Below, piece after piece: positions 1 through 12,900 of a stretch of 64,000 nt of DNA. The notes below the pieces were generated by a model that did not search any database, was not told the origin of the DNA, and saw nothing but the letters and a program-made list of their open reading frames with translations. The position numbers and the translations under genes are program-made. Positions within the stretch are counted from its first letter, which is position 1. Each line of letters opens with the position of its first letter. Source of the stretch: Lineus longissimus (taxonomy: Eukaryota > Nemertea > Pilidiophora > Heteronemertea > Lineidae). The stretch lies in contig NC_088309.1 of NCBI RefSeq assembly GCF_910592395.1, forward strand, positions 22,322,599-22,386,598, read 5' to 3'.

Positions 1-1
1 T

Positions 2-229
2 GCAGTATACCCCAATGATGCCTCGGATGACCCACCATATCTGAATGTCTGCTCTCATCAATGCCAAGAGAACATCACCCGCCGTAGGGCTTGTTTTGTC
101 CTCATCTCGCCCCATTACAAAAAGCTGACGCTCCCGAGGCAGCAAATATCACGCTGGTCAATCAAACACAAATGTCGAGAAGCAACTTTCTTGTCCTGTG
201 ATGTGAAGGCCAGTTTACGAGGCCACTAG
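2..229 (+). CDS. Possible 3'-terminal exon of a gene entering from the left edge
   Basis: Reading from base 2, 75 codons stay open up to a TAG at 227-229. The segment is visibly GC-richer than the AT-rich DNA that follows, and the conceptual peptide is mixed in composition with five or so Cys and many Arg/Lys, not low complexity. I recognise no family. An open run of this length can occur by chance, no poly(A) signal is obvious soon after the stop, and the upstream part is outside the window, so this is only a candidate. Confidence 0.28.
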   Translation, partial: AVYPNDASDDPPYLNVCSHQCQENITRRRACFVLISPHYKKLTLPRQQISRWSIKHKCREATFLSCDVKASLRGH

Positions 230-3200
230 CTTACAGCTTTTCTTCTGCGTATTAATGGTCATTCAAAACATAGATACAGTCAAATACATATATTTCTTTC
301 TGATAGACAGATACAATATATCAATCATGATTCCATATATCAAAAACGTTGCATGCGTATGTTTAGAAAAGCAACATGAAAGTTCAAGGCTGCCGCTGTC
401 TAGCTTTTTTGCCATCTGCAACTCATTAGAGGACGACCTCACTTATCACCTTGTATGGTTCATGAGATCATATCGTTTGATGATAATCGGTGCAAGTTGA
501 TGATCGATACTTTTTGTTACACCATGTGCGCCATTTCAGTATATAGCCGCAACACGATAGATCCTGAAGACATTTCGACTAATGATCAAAGGGCTTACAT
601 TACACACCTCCGCAGAAATTTTCACAGTGTTGGACTTGCTTGTGACCGAAACCGCTACCTCAGGAGTGCAATCAGGGTGATGACGGCAAGTTGAAACGAT
701 CTACACCAAGAAATCATTACTAAGCCTTACTTTGAATTGACCGTTAGTCAGTTCTTAGAACACCACTGTTGCACAACATTGCTTGAAGTATCAACACTCG
801 ATCGTGATAGTTATTAATCAGAGGCTAGTATCGAACTCAATATCACATGATTATAAAAGAATTTATACAGATATTGCCAGATCAAAGTATGCGTCCTTCA
901 GAATAATAAGATGTACTTGTAAACTGAAATATAACATTCAGAGACAATTACTGGAGTCGGTCAAGAGACACCAAGATATTCAAGGTCGTGTGATGATTAT
1001 ACTCCCGAGGCAGTCATCATCCGGTTTTACAGTAGTTGTTAGGAGCAGCAGTCTCACGAGGAAGTAATTCTAAAATCTAGACGTCCTTTATTTCCGTTTT
1101 GGTTATGTTCGGTTGAGGTCAACCAGTCTGTGTCAGCATCCTATTTATCAAAGATAAACAACAATATCATATTAAAAATGGAGACAATTCGTTTGAGAGG
1201 CGAATAATGGTACCGTCTCCACACCCGAGTCAGTCAATCAGAAATTCCATATTATCGTATACAAAAAGGCTTTATAATCATAACATTATTTCGAAATAGC
1301 GGTCTGATCTTTCTTTCATGCATGCCCGACCTTCTGTCATCGGATGATAAAGTGTCCTCTCTCATAAAAATGAAGACATAAGAGGACCACTGCCAACCAG
1401 ACTCGACAACCGCATTATCGAGTTCCGCCTTTGTAATTTACTTTGATCATTCCCATGAAAACCACAAAAAGAGAAGCTGACCTCGGGGTCCTACTGGACC
1501 TGGTTTACATTTTGGTGGCCACTGAATAAAAAAAACACCTCAAATTAAAGAAGAGAACACAATTATGGGTAACGTCCACATACCCACCATCACAATTGGT
1601 CCTATTCGGAGGCTTGCCGTGGGTGTGTCATCGCCCAAAGCAAAATATTTACAGTTTCCCATGATTCGATTGGTTGATATGTAGGAGTGTCTCCTTGGCA
1701 TTAGAGGAAAAACCAATCAACGGACCGGGATGTGACACACCTTGAAGATGTGCCAATCGGAGGCGAGACTAGAAACATCCGATTTATCACCTTTCTCAGA
1801 AGTAAATTATGTGACCTATTTGTAATGAAAGGGGACAATCAAAGCTTTAGTGGGGGGATGAGTCTGAGAAGCTGCTGAGGACAAGCAAATAAAATGTTCT
1901 TTATGACGTGTGAAAAAGCATTCAAATTTTACTGACGAGAGTGAAAAACTTAGATGTCTCAATGGAGTTCACGTGGTGTTTTTTTTAAACTGGGTTAGTC
2001 ACAACCAGAGTTAAAAGTTCGTTGCTTATGAACCCCACCTTGACACACAAGCCGAAAACTTTCCGTATCAGCTCTCTTTTAAATTGTCGACGAACCGCTG
2101 AAGTGATGGTGATATCATAATATGCCCGCTGCATATACATATACCTGGTATTCAGAGAAAACAGTATCCATTATCAATCTTATTTGATGCAATACCGTCT
2201 GAAAATAAGGGTCCTTCCAGCCGGGGTGGATGTCACAATCTTGTCTCTGCTGTAACTAACGATATTTTGATTGAAAGTTGGAACAGTGTAACGTACATTG
2301 TTTCAAGTTTGGTAAGTCCGTACACGTTACCATAATAAAATGCTTTGTTTGTAAACAATCATTATCATATTGTAATAGATAAGAACTGGGTTGATTTCAC
2401 AATAAGAACAACGACAGTGACACATACAGTTGGTGTGGACAACTCTCAGATGGACTCTAACCTGGTTTTGACATTTCAAGCCAAAAGCTTAGGTAATCCA
2501 ATAAAACCGGATTATATTCAGAAATAGGTTGGTTTTCTTTTAATCACGGGCCGGATCACGGACCTATCTTTTGGTACACGAATCTCTGTGCTAAATTCTC
2601 TTTCATGTCCCTTTGACCGTCTCTTGAACATTGCACCGATTAGGAGTCTACTTACCTTAAGTGTGCTTGACAAAGTTCAATTCCATTGAATTCGATACGC
2701 TGTGACAATATTTCAATTACGATGCCGCAGTTTAATAAACTACTTGAGTACTATGTGGGGCAACCGCTCATAATCTAACCTCTTAACTATCAACTTCAGA
2801 GGAATTTTTGTCCCCATCACATTATTAAGTCACCAGACACCTTTGATCTTACACTAATTTGGACATTGGTCATCTTCAAGTCCTGGACCCACTGACCCAC
2901 GCGTCACACTTGTACGATGGTCGAGTTAGGCCTACTCGACCGGCTTTCGACTAAGGGTATTTATCTTGCCATAGCGGGCCTAATAGTCCATTGAAAGAAT
3001 GGCATCCATTGATACCGCTCATCAAGAAATGCATCAAGACTCCATAAATATTAACAATATTTTATGAAAAAAAATGTAACCAGCGATGTCGAAGTTTGAA
3101 ATGTCCTCGGATTGAATGTCCGGGGAACAAAGGATTCTATTGTGCGCTTTAATCTCTAAGTTATTGACCATCATGGCCTCTATAAAACCATATAACACAA

Positions 3201-5130
3201 TCCAAATCCTCAGAATACAAGGAGGACATTTTCTGCTTCTTCAGCACATTCCTTGTCGGGTGCGATCGGAAGATGCCCTTTGCCTCTACTAGTGCCTACG
3301 TCGCAGAACGCATCATAATAGCAATACACCGCTTTGAGAAAAGTTACTTCTAACTAAAAGGAAATGATGGTTGAAGATAAAGTTCCTTTATCCAGCCTCA
3401 CAGTTTCCCATGCAACAAATGCCATTTCACTAAATCATGAAATATGGCAACTCATCAAATCATCAACTATTTGGTTTTTTTGGTGTTTTTTCTGCGTCAA
3501 ATACATTAAATACTTTGGTCTAATACGCCTCACATGACGATGGTTGTCTATTACTGACCGATGTTTTTGTTAACTTCTGTCGAGTATCTATAAGTTGTTA
3601 TCATCTCATTTGCCTTGAATCGAAGCTTTTCTGAGAATGCAGTCCGACATACTTGTAACGGAAGACGCATAACTCCTTCCCTGTGCAGCCATTCCTATTT
3701 TCTTGTGCCAATCACCATATTTTCATTCTAGGAATCAATTAAACATTATGTGGTAGAACATTCCTATGTGTTGAATAATTAATTCAGCATCAACAGCAAA
3801 GTAATCAGTACTTCGGAGAAGGCTCCTGGCAAGTAAACCTGTTCGCAAGCCAAGGGCCAAGGGTCAAGATGGAGAAAAGCGCAGCCAGGCAGAATAATAC
3901 TTCGCTGCCGGGGCCACTGCGGACAATCGTGAGGACGCGACGTTTTGTCTTCGTCTTGTCCAAAGCCATAAATTACTATGTTGTGACATTGTCTCCATGT
4001 CATTCATCTGTTGGTATGGTATATTTGAGTTTCTTGGCACAACCTACCAAATTTCCCTTGAAGTCAGGAACAAGAATGGCAGGACGAATGACGGTGAACC
4101 ACCGTGAAAAACTAATTTATTGTGGTATCCGTTCGCTGTAGACATCCTGGGTCGAAATTGGTTTTGTCTTTCGTTCCGTAATCGAACAAAACACACGCAA
4201 ATATCCATAAAACACTATATTGCAGTCACAACAAGGCTTCGCCACAGGGGACAGCGTTGTACGCTATGGCACTCATCCAAGTTGCGGTTTTTCGTCAGTA
4301 GTCTCGACCTCAAGTGACTGGAGACCATTAAAAATCAGGTGCTCGATATAGTATGATTCCTGCCGTGAATGGCCATCTCAGAATAAAAAGAAAATATCGT
4401 TTGCTGAATGCCAATGATAAAATGAATGAAACGTCTCGAAGTCTGGGTGCGACTGTCCTAACCCACAACAAGCACTGTCGCTACTGGGTCAACTGCTCAC
4501 CAAGTTCTGGGTGACGAATTTCCTCAATTCTTTATCCCCTCTCCTACGAATACGGCACAAAAGTGTATTTTTGTGACTATTGTTGTGAGGGAAAAACACC
4601 ACCCTCATCTTTGCTACTGTTCAACAGAAAGAGATTCCGTTGTGTTCACTTATGATTTCCATTCGTCCCAAAATTGTCTTTTGAGGACAAAGTCACAACC
4701 ACCTCAGAATGCTTGATTAGTTCACTTTAAGTAAAAGGTCAAGATAGTTGAGGACAATATTATCACATCCCAGTCTACCCGTGTCTTTTATAGTAAAGAT
4801 TTGCCTGAAACTTGACACTATCAGTTTCTCGCTCGGATACTTGGCGAGTTGCCAAAATAGAGACATTCGTATTGTGTCTGCGAACAATATGAAGAGTTTG
4901 TTGGTAAACTCAGCTGACCCAAATATTTCTTATTGTTGTAAAATTGATGGATTTTGTCTCCAGACGGTTTTTTTCCACTTCGAATATGTGATTTGAATTT
5001 TGTCTTCCTTTCTATGTAGATCATAACTGTTTTCTCTGTTGTGATAACATCGTTAGGAGACGGGGCGGGCTGTATCTCCACGACGGCACATTTCCGTCAG
5101 ATAACAATAATTAATTCAAAAGGGATGAAT
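230..5130. other. Intergenic stretch with no recognisable gene
   Basis: AT-rich sequence with only short, unconserved-looking open frames on both strands. Words such as TGAGGACAA recur (near 1875, 4682 and 4750, with AGAGGACAA near 5517), as do GTCTC/GTCC words, which may be the worn remains of a GTC/GAC-rich minisatellite like the clearer ones at 7.5-8.6 kb. I see no tRNA, rRNA or exon chain. Confidence 0.5.
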
Positions 5131-5617
5131 GGTCCAAATTCACCCTGACCCACAAGTCTGGTATATCGCTTCAAATACCGAAAACCCAGCGGAAGCCAGC
5201 TTTGCGTGGTTTCTCTACTTTGAAGAACAAGCTATACAGCAATGTCGGTACAACCTCAAAGTCAAGTTTGATCCGGATGAGCAGACGACAGGCCAAGTAG
5301 AACTGAACCAAACTAGGCTGATTCGGTCTTCGGGGCCGTCAAAACGGTCCTTGGTGGAGACTGAGATGTGACAATCTTCGCTAGGTCTTTTTCGCACACA
5401 AACAGCCCAAAGAACATTTACAGTGAAGAGAAGACACTAGCTTGGGGCGACAGTACCCTGAACTCATCATTGACGTTGCGAGAACGTTGTAAAAAAATCA
5501 TGTTTTAGGTCAGAGAGAGGACAACCACAGTCTTTACAAAATGCTACAAGAGTGTCTTTTTGATCCAGCTTTCAGAATGTTTTTATTCAAAATGTCTCCG
5601 TCTTTCGTATTTTGCAG

Positions 5618-5810
5618 GTTTCGCTCTTGTCTTCGGGGGAAGACAGACCCGACCGCGGACATGGTTGGAAATCTCTACTTCAACGTGATCGGAATGAAAT
5701 GCTTCACATTCGTCCCCAAGAGAGTCTGCCAGAAGCGTTCGTGGTGGTACAAGTGCGAAAGTTTTGAGATGACGTATGAAGTCGCCGTTCACGACTCGCT
5801 CAGTTACTGA
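5618..5810 (+). CDS. Weak candidate exon, unknown protein
   Basis: A pyrimidine-rich stretch ending in TTTTGCAG (to 5617) looks like a 3' splice site. It is followed by about 63 open codons ending in TGA at 5808-5810. The segment is GC-richer than its surroundings and encodes a Cys- and aromatic-containing peptide (VCQKRSWWYKC). About 300 bases upstream lies another GC-richer open segment (about 5130-5371, plus), with a stop immediately before its first ATG and no good acceptor. They could be exons of an unrecognised gene or a decayed element. I recognise no domain. Confidence 0.2.
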
Positions 5811-6169
5811 AAAATGTCTCGTAGATCTTCTCCTGCACGTATTTGTTCAAAAACGCTGGGGCCATAATAGTTATGGGACATTTCGTTTGTATCAAAGGAT
5901 GCGCTGAGGTCCCTGCTTGGAGAGTCATTGGCTAACTGCCCTGTTTGACTCTTGTCCGCGAAAGAGTGTCGTTGGTTTTTCAGCGAGGGTTGATTCTCAA
6001 ATGCTATGTCACTTACGTATCAAATTGACTTGATGTTCGTTCCATACGAGACTTCATACGGCGTTGGTGTTTAATGTTGACATCTGTCTTGGAGTCAATT
6101 AAAGATGTTATTTGTAAGATAAGACAATACGTTTCAACAGAGCACATGGGCAAGTAAATTGAGAGCGTT

Positions 6170-6246
6170 AGTCGCAGCGACAGAAAAACGGTATTGCTGG
6201 TTGTACGAGTACGTTAGCAAGAGAAGATTTTTTTGTCGCTGCGACT
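6170..6246. repeat. Short inverted repeat, MITE-like
   Basis: AGTCGCAGCGACA at 6170-6182 is exactly the reverse complement of 6234-6246, with 51 bases between. Further GTCGC words follow (6247-6263). The GC-rich arms stand out in AT-rich DNA and resemble terminal inverted repeats of a small non-autonomous DNA element. Boundaries and target-site duplication were not established. Confidence 0.4.
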
Positions 6247-6879
6247 GTCGCCGCGATTTAGTCGCCCTTGTGCGCTATATTTTAGTCTTACACTACGTAG
6301 GCTTCCTATACACAAAACCGTTCTCAGGTTTGCGTCGATGACAATATCAATGCCTTCAATGCAAAATCACTGCTTAGATGGTTGTTAATAAGCGAGGTTA
6401 GATGTAGAATTAGATTAAATACCTATATATGTGCTTTAAGAAAGTACGTCATGATGTCCCACTAAGGCAACTATTGTAAGATATTGTTGATTTGTTTCTT
6501 TAGCCATGTACCATGAAACAATGGCGCGGAACTTTCCCAGAGGACACAGATTCCTATTACACCATTTCAAAATGTAGTATGTCAATTGGAGGACGTCAGG
6601 CACGAAAAGGCCGCGGGAGGGAGGCGAATCATCATAGAATCCTGATAGATTCAAAGTGGGTTAATCAAAATTTTGTAACAATACAAGACGAAGACAGTCA
6701 GCTGTATGAGTAATGGACTTTATGAACTAAGCAATTGTATAATAATTTTGGTAAGGTTGTCTGTTTTGACAAATCTTCTTCCATCAAATTCCACTGTAAA
6801 TAACAACAAAAATTGTACTACGACATTTCAAATTTTAATAAAGACATTTCTTAGAGGATGTGTTTGTGTTAGTCTAATG

Positions 6880-7260
6880 AAGACAATGGCACAACCTAGA
6901 GAAATATGGAGTTGCCTGAAGTCTGATACCTGTCACTAAAGACATGAGGACTACGACTCAGCAGTTACTTGCACCTAATGTCACAACCTGGAAGACAAGA
7001 GCGTAAGCTCAAGTCAGAGACACGTGTCTCGAAAGACATAACAACCACTCATTAGTAACATCCTCAGACAATGTCCCAACCTGAAGGAGTGACTGGCAGA
7101 GAATGTCACTTGTAAACTGAAGGGCAATAGCGTAAACTGGGAGAGAGACCTTTCACTTGGATATGCATGACAACCATTCATCAGAGACTTACGGACAATG
7201 TCACAAACTGAAGTCAAGTCTCAAGATATACAACCATTTATCAGTGACTTTTGGTCCAGT
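6880..7260. repeat. Degenerate tandem repeat field
   Basis: Related phrases recur: ACAACCACTCATTAG at about 7041, ACAACCATTCATCAG at about 7171 and ACAACCATTTATCAG at about 7229. The first two are followed by GACAATGTC and a CTGAAG phrase. Spacing is uneven (about 130 then 58 bases), so this is an old, eroded array rather than a clean minisatellite. Confidence 0.5.
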
Positions 7261-7479
7261 CTTACTGGAAGGTTAGATATGGCTTGACAGCAACAGAGGT
7301 GATACTGATTTTGTTACTCATTTAGATCTGATATGTTACTCATTTGTTACTCATTTTGATCTCTGTGATGAGACCTCCCAAACAAGTAGTTGCCGTCTAG
7401 TGGTCACTGCCACTGATAGGTAACTGCTGTATCGCCCCTTTCCTGCAGTTGCCCACTCATTCTTGCTTTCCGGGCTTCC

Positions 7480-8600
7480 CTCATGTCTTTCACAACCGTT
7501 ATGGTGAAACAGGATCATGAAATGGTCCCTTGTCTTTCTCACCACGTGGCTGCTGTAGCAGGAAGAATAGTCCCCTGTGTTTCACAGCTTGGTCTCCGTC
7601 TGTGGCTGTTGCAGAACACCCATGTATTTCACAACCAGCTGGGTTTGATTAGCGGGAGGAAAATCTGCATGTCTTTCACAACCTGTAGCCATGTAGCAGG
7701 AGGAGCAGCCCCGTCTTTCCCAACTTGTGGTATGTGTAGCAGGGAGAATATGGTCCCCTGGCTGTCTTCACAACCTGAAGCTGAGTGTCGCAAGATGAAT
7801 AGTCGCCTGTCTTTCACAACTTGGTCCCCGCCTTCACAACTTGGTCCCTATCTCTACTGACTGTTGTAGTAGGGTGTATATTCGTCTGTATTTGAAAATT
7901 GCGGTTTGGTGTAGCAGGAGGAATAGTCCCTGCCTTTCACAACGTGGTCCCATGTGCCTCACAACCTGTAGCTGTTGGCGCAGGCGATAAAACTCCAGGT
8001 CTTTCACAAATGGTGATATAGCCCACTGTCTTTCATAACCAGCGACTGGAATAATCCACCTCTTTTACAAATTGGCCCCATGTCTCCCACAACATATGAA
8101 GCGGTGGTGCAGGGAGTATCGTCCCCAGAGGAGGAGTCTTCTGCCCTTCACATGTTGGTGCCCTGTCTCTCACAACCTTTGGCTGAGGAATAGTCCGCGG
8201 ACTTTCACAACCGGTGGCTGGTGAAGCAGGACGGACAGTAGTACATGTATTCTGTCTTTTACAAACAGTTACTGGTTAGTAGGAGGAATATACCCCCTGT
8301 CTTTCACAACTTGCAGCTGGTGCAGCAAAATGAAAAGTCCCTTGTCTTTCATAACTTGTGGCCAGTGTAGCAGGAGTAACAGACCCTCTCATTCCGAGTT
8401 TGGTCCCCTGTATTTTACAACTTGTTCCCCTGCCAGCATGTAGCTGGTGAAGCAGGAGGCATAAATTCCGAACCAGTCGTATAGTCCCCTGTCTTTCACA
8501 ACGAAAGGCTCGTGCTTTGCCCCCCTGTCTCTTACAACCTATGGCTGGTGAAGTAAGTTAAGTTCTCTGTCTCTCACAATCCAGTACTCGTGAATCTGGG
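7480..8600. repeat. Degenerate minisatellite, CTGTCTTTCACAAC units
   Basis: About 20 imperfect copies of a unit of about 45-55 bases, made of a CCCCTGTCTTTCACAAC block followed by a TGTAGCTGGTGTAGCAGGAG block and AATAGT. The copies are diverged and vary in spacing. The longest open frames here (for example 7483-7860) arise from the repeat and carry no recognisable domain. Confidence 0.8.
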
Positions 8601-9910
8601 GAAATAGCCAAAGAGAACTGAGATTTCATCAGCCATTCGGTCCTCAGAATATCCACCAGTTTCTTGAGTCATCCTCACTCACATCTAGGGGCTGTGACCA
8701 ACTGTCACATCTCAGACTGAGACCGTCTTATTCGAAAGGGATGTGTTTGAGCCCGAGGTCTTCTGATAGACTCAGCCATGGGCAAACCATTTTGAAGTGA
8801 TAAATGCCACTTTCTCAATTGTAGCCAAGAGGCAACAAACTTAAAACATTTTTAAATAGAGAATTGTAAAGACAAATCTTTATAAAATTGAATTTATTAA
8901 ATCATTTCACCTATTTACAATCTATTTATATTTGTTCTTACAATTTATTTACAATATGTGCAATAGAATGTCCAAACATATATTTAGCTTACAAATCATA
9001 ATATTGTAGAATCATCACACAGATATTCTCCAATCTTATCATAGATTAGTAGCCATTTTTGGTGTTCACAAAAATTTGAAGATGATGATTTTACTGCAAT
9101 AACATGTCATTGCAGTGGATAACATGGCGTGAGAATCACAGGATAAACTATGCAAGACACTTTCTTTTGTACCTGTAAAAACACTGTTTTCAGGCTTGTG
9201 GGTAAAGCAACACTAGCATATTTCTTGCCCCAATTTCTCAAAACGTATTAATCCCTGTCCAAACACTGAAGTTGTAGTTTTCAATCCTCGCTTCAAACAT
9301 TTGTCTTACCTCAAGGCAATAAAACACTAGTTGTGCTGAATGCCTATTGAGACAGCAGGTCATGGATGATGTCCTGATAGTTGACAACTGCAGGGTTATC
9401 TTTTTGACAATGGATTACAGACAAGGATGATCACATCAAAGGTGGAAGAGAATTCAAACAGAGATTTTCATGACTGTGATAGGAAAATAAAAGCATAAGG
9501 AACTTGAGATAAATTTAACAGAAACTCTCAGCCAGAAATCTAAACTGACCGACGTTTTGGCAAGATTTTAAAAAAAAATTGTCCACTGGTATTTACCACG
9601 GTCTCAATGGACAGAACCTCAAAAGTGAAAGGTTGAGACTGATGAATTGTTTTGAAAATGAAAGGATACATTATATGAAAGCTTTTATTACCAAGGTTAC
9701 AATACAACATTCAGGAAACTTTTGATAAAATAGGAAGCATGAAGACAAGTGAAGTCTTCTCAAACTTTGTCACATGTTACATGAAGAAATCATATGTATA
9801 CACTAATATGCAAATTGTCTTGTTTCCACATTGTCAAATGTCAATAATGTCTCTTTGTCAATATCACAGACTTTGTCGGATGGATTTTGAACTATTACCA
9901 TGGTAACGTG
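8601..9910. other. LRRC43 3' flank and probable 3' UTR
   Basis: No coding signal. AT-rich DNA downstream of the LRRC43 stop codon. On the minus strand there are AATAAA signals at 9684-9689 and 8893-8898, so the 3' UTR is about 0.2 or 1.0 kb depending on which is used. Confidence 0.45.
8893..8898 (-). terminator. Candidate distal poly(A) signal of LRRC43
   Basis: TTTATT on the plus strand reads AATAAA on the minus strand, about 1.0 kb past the stop. A nearer copy is at 9684-9689. Which one is used cannot be told from sequence. Confidence 0.35.
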
Positions 9911-12900
9911 TTACTGCGGTAACTGTGGAGCAGCGTCCAGCTCCGAAGCAGTTAAAGCATCTAGTCTCTCTTTCTCTGCTTTCACTGAATCCATAGCAGT
10001 GGTCCAATGTTGTAATTTGATGCTGATTTTGACCTCAAGAGGGGGTGGGGGTAGATTCTCCTCCTCATCACCGTCTACCCCCTTCTTATCGTCACCTTTT
10101 CCCTTCCCTTTGCCGTCTTTCTTATCCGCTCTCGGACTCTTGGCCGTATCTGAAATCACAACGGAATGAGGCATTGAAGTGAGAATGAAACTCAACAACG
10201 GATTAAAATGCGATGCACACGTAATTACTGGAAAGAAAATATCTGATAGCAGACATATGATCTCAGATTGTGACAAGACATTGATTTTTTGATATATCAT
10301 GTTTGAAATTTAACAATGAGGCAGTGTGCACTTAGGGGATTTTTCTGATTAGGGGCAGATGGTGCCATCTATTGTTGCTTGAATGAACTGAAATGTTCTT
10401 CAAAAAGCATATTCTTCTACATTCTTCATGACAATGGGTGATATGAATAAAGACTAGCAAATGCTTTTACTTCAATTTTGTACAGAAAGGCCTAGTGTAA
10501 ATGTACATGGAGTTTTAGATAAAAGCATTTGCTAGTCTTTATTCATATCACCCATTGTACTGTTTTCAGGTTTCTCACCTTTTTTCTGATCTTTCTTGTG
10601 AGCAGACGGAGGTTTCTTCTTCTCCTTTCCTTTATCTTTTTTATGATGCTTATCGTCCTTCACATCTGTCACATCACTCTTACCCCCTGAAGAAAAAAAC
10701 CCCGCTTTAACCAACTGCAGATAAAAGTTTTGTGACTCTCACCTGCACAGAAGCAAGCACAGTAGAACCTCCCTTGAGGGACATCTCTCTATTAAGGACA
10801 CTCTCTCTATCAGGAAAACTGCATTTGGTCCCAAATTGGTCATATCCATTAAATTTGATCTCTGTAAATCAGGACACGTCTCAATTAAGGACAACATTTT
10901 GCACAGAGGGTATAGCCAAATAGAATTCGTAGGCCTCAGGGGATGATTTTTGTAAGGATTAGTTTTTATTTACCTAATTCTGCTTCTCCGTGGAAGTACG
11001 TCTGCTCATACTCGTACTCTCCATCGTTGAAGTCCACGGTCGGAATGTTGAACGTGACAAGCGTGGTATATTCTGCTGGCATATGATGCATCTCAATGTC
11101 TAAATCTTTCTTCTTCTTTTTCTTGTCATCTTTCTTCTCCGGTTCTTTTGCCGCCTTTTCGAAGAAAAACTCAATGAGATGTAAATTCTTTACAAAAATA
11201 TGATGCGTATACAAGTAAATTTACTGCAAAGGATGTCATTACAAAAGTTTATGTTGTTACAAGGAGAAAACCATCACCCAGATACACCAGTTATATCAAG
11301 AACTCATAGCACAAAGGTGTTGGGAATTGTCAAGAGGATAATCTGTTTTGAACAATCATCTGGAGAGTATGGAATCCTGCAAAGAATGGGTTAAGATTGT
11401 GATGGGTAAGGTTAGAGGATGGTACATACACATTATACTGTACACGGACAAAACATAACTAGGACAAGACCGTGCAATTCAACATGTGTTAAAACCCACA
11501 CGATTTTCAATTAGTGAAGTTACGGTAGTGTGCATCTAGGCTGGACTGTGTGCAAGGGAAGGTCAAGGGAGAGTGAAATTCCAGAATAACCTAAAAGACC
11601 TGAGGGGATGAGGAAAGTTAGTATAACATGAGGTTCTTCCCGAAGCATTTTTAAAATCTGCCAAAGGTAATCAGCAATGGTTTATTATACAAGGATGGCG
11701 CTAAGTATAAATGATCACTCTGGAGTCGTACATGGCCATGCTGTGAGTGTACATCCTGAGACCCACGGGACGTCTTCCTAGATCGAGAGTCAGCCTGACG
11801 GGATGATGAGACCCGCGAAATTTTGCGCACTCTGAGTTCCTCCTATATAGCCAAGAAAATAAAGTGTTGAGTGAAACTCATATTGTGGAAAAAAAAGGAT
11901 GGGTGGATGGGCAGACAGAACAACTGCCAACCTTCCCTGGAGTTTTAGAATGCGCACAGGTACAAACTGGTTTGAAGAAGTGGTCTATCCTTTTTTAGGA
12001 AATCCCTCGATTCACAAAAGATAAAAGTATAATGCGAAATCACCACAAAGGATTCTTTTGTGATAATTCAGCATTGCAAAAATGTCTTGGTTAACAGAAT
12101 TCAAACAACAATACAAATACGACAGCAACAAACAGCAACATTGAAAGAATCAGCAAAACATAGAATACTAGCAAATACGGATAGAAACAGAAACTGAATT
12201 GTTCATAAAGTGGCCTCATATGGAAATCTTTTCATACAATTATTGCACTATTTTTCCCATATCATTGTTCCAAATGAAACTTTGTGTAATGAACCAGGTA
12301 TCTCAACACTGCCCTTCCTTTTTTTTAAAAGATAACGATAGATTCCTGAAGATAGATTCCATGCAAGACATAACACATGCAACCATAACTTACTTTTTTA
12401 TTCTTAGACTTAGCACCTGGAGACTGATTATAAAAGAAGGCCTTAATTCAAAGTTATGACTAAATAAAGCCAGAAGTAGGTTTACTAAAGTCATTAACGG
12501 TTTACTGAAATATCAAAGTAATAATGACAATTCATATGCTGTCGATATTTCAAAAAATCAAAATTGATATCAAAGTACATGTAATAGAAGTTACTGATAG
12601 AATGTTAATGAGGATACTGGTTCATAAAAAAATGCAGGTAAGATAACTTTGAAGTGTTTTCAAGGATTGATATTATATTTTATGTCTGTGTCATTCTCAC
12701 CTTAGCACTTTTTTCCTCCTTTTTCGGCTCCTTTCCTTTGCCTTTCTTTCCTGAAAGCACGCTCTCTGACTCATGGACCTGGTCGGCAGGGTATGATAAA
12801 ACCTAAACATAAAGGTACAAAAAGATTTCAGTGGCAGATCAAGAAGGTGCTATCATGAAAACAAGGGAGAATCTAGGGACTTTCGCCCCAATTTAAAAAT

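Noticed and set aside
7483-7860. Plus-strand 125-codon open frame
   Set aside because: It is a reading of the CTGTCTTTCACAAC minisatellite; the repeated SFTT peptide follows the DNA unit.
10431-10558. Hairpin as a microRNA gene
   Set aside because: The 39-bp perfect stem and 50-base loop are unlike animal pre-miRNAs, which are shorter and imperfect; kept as a foldback only.
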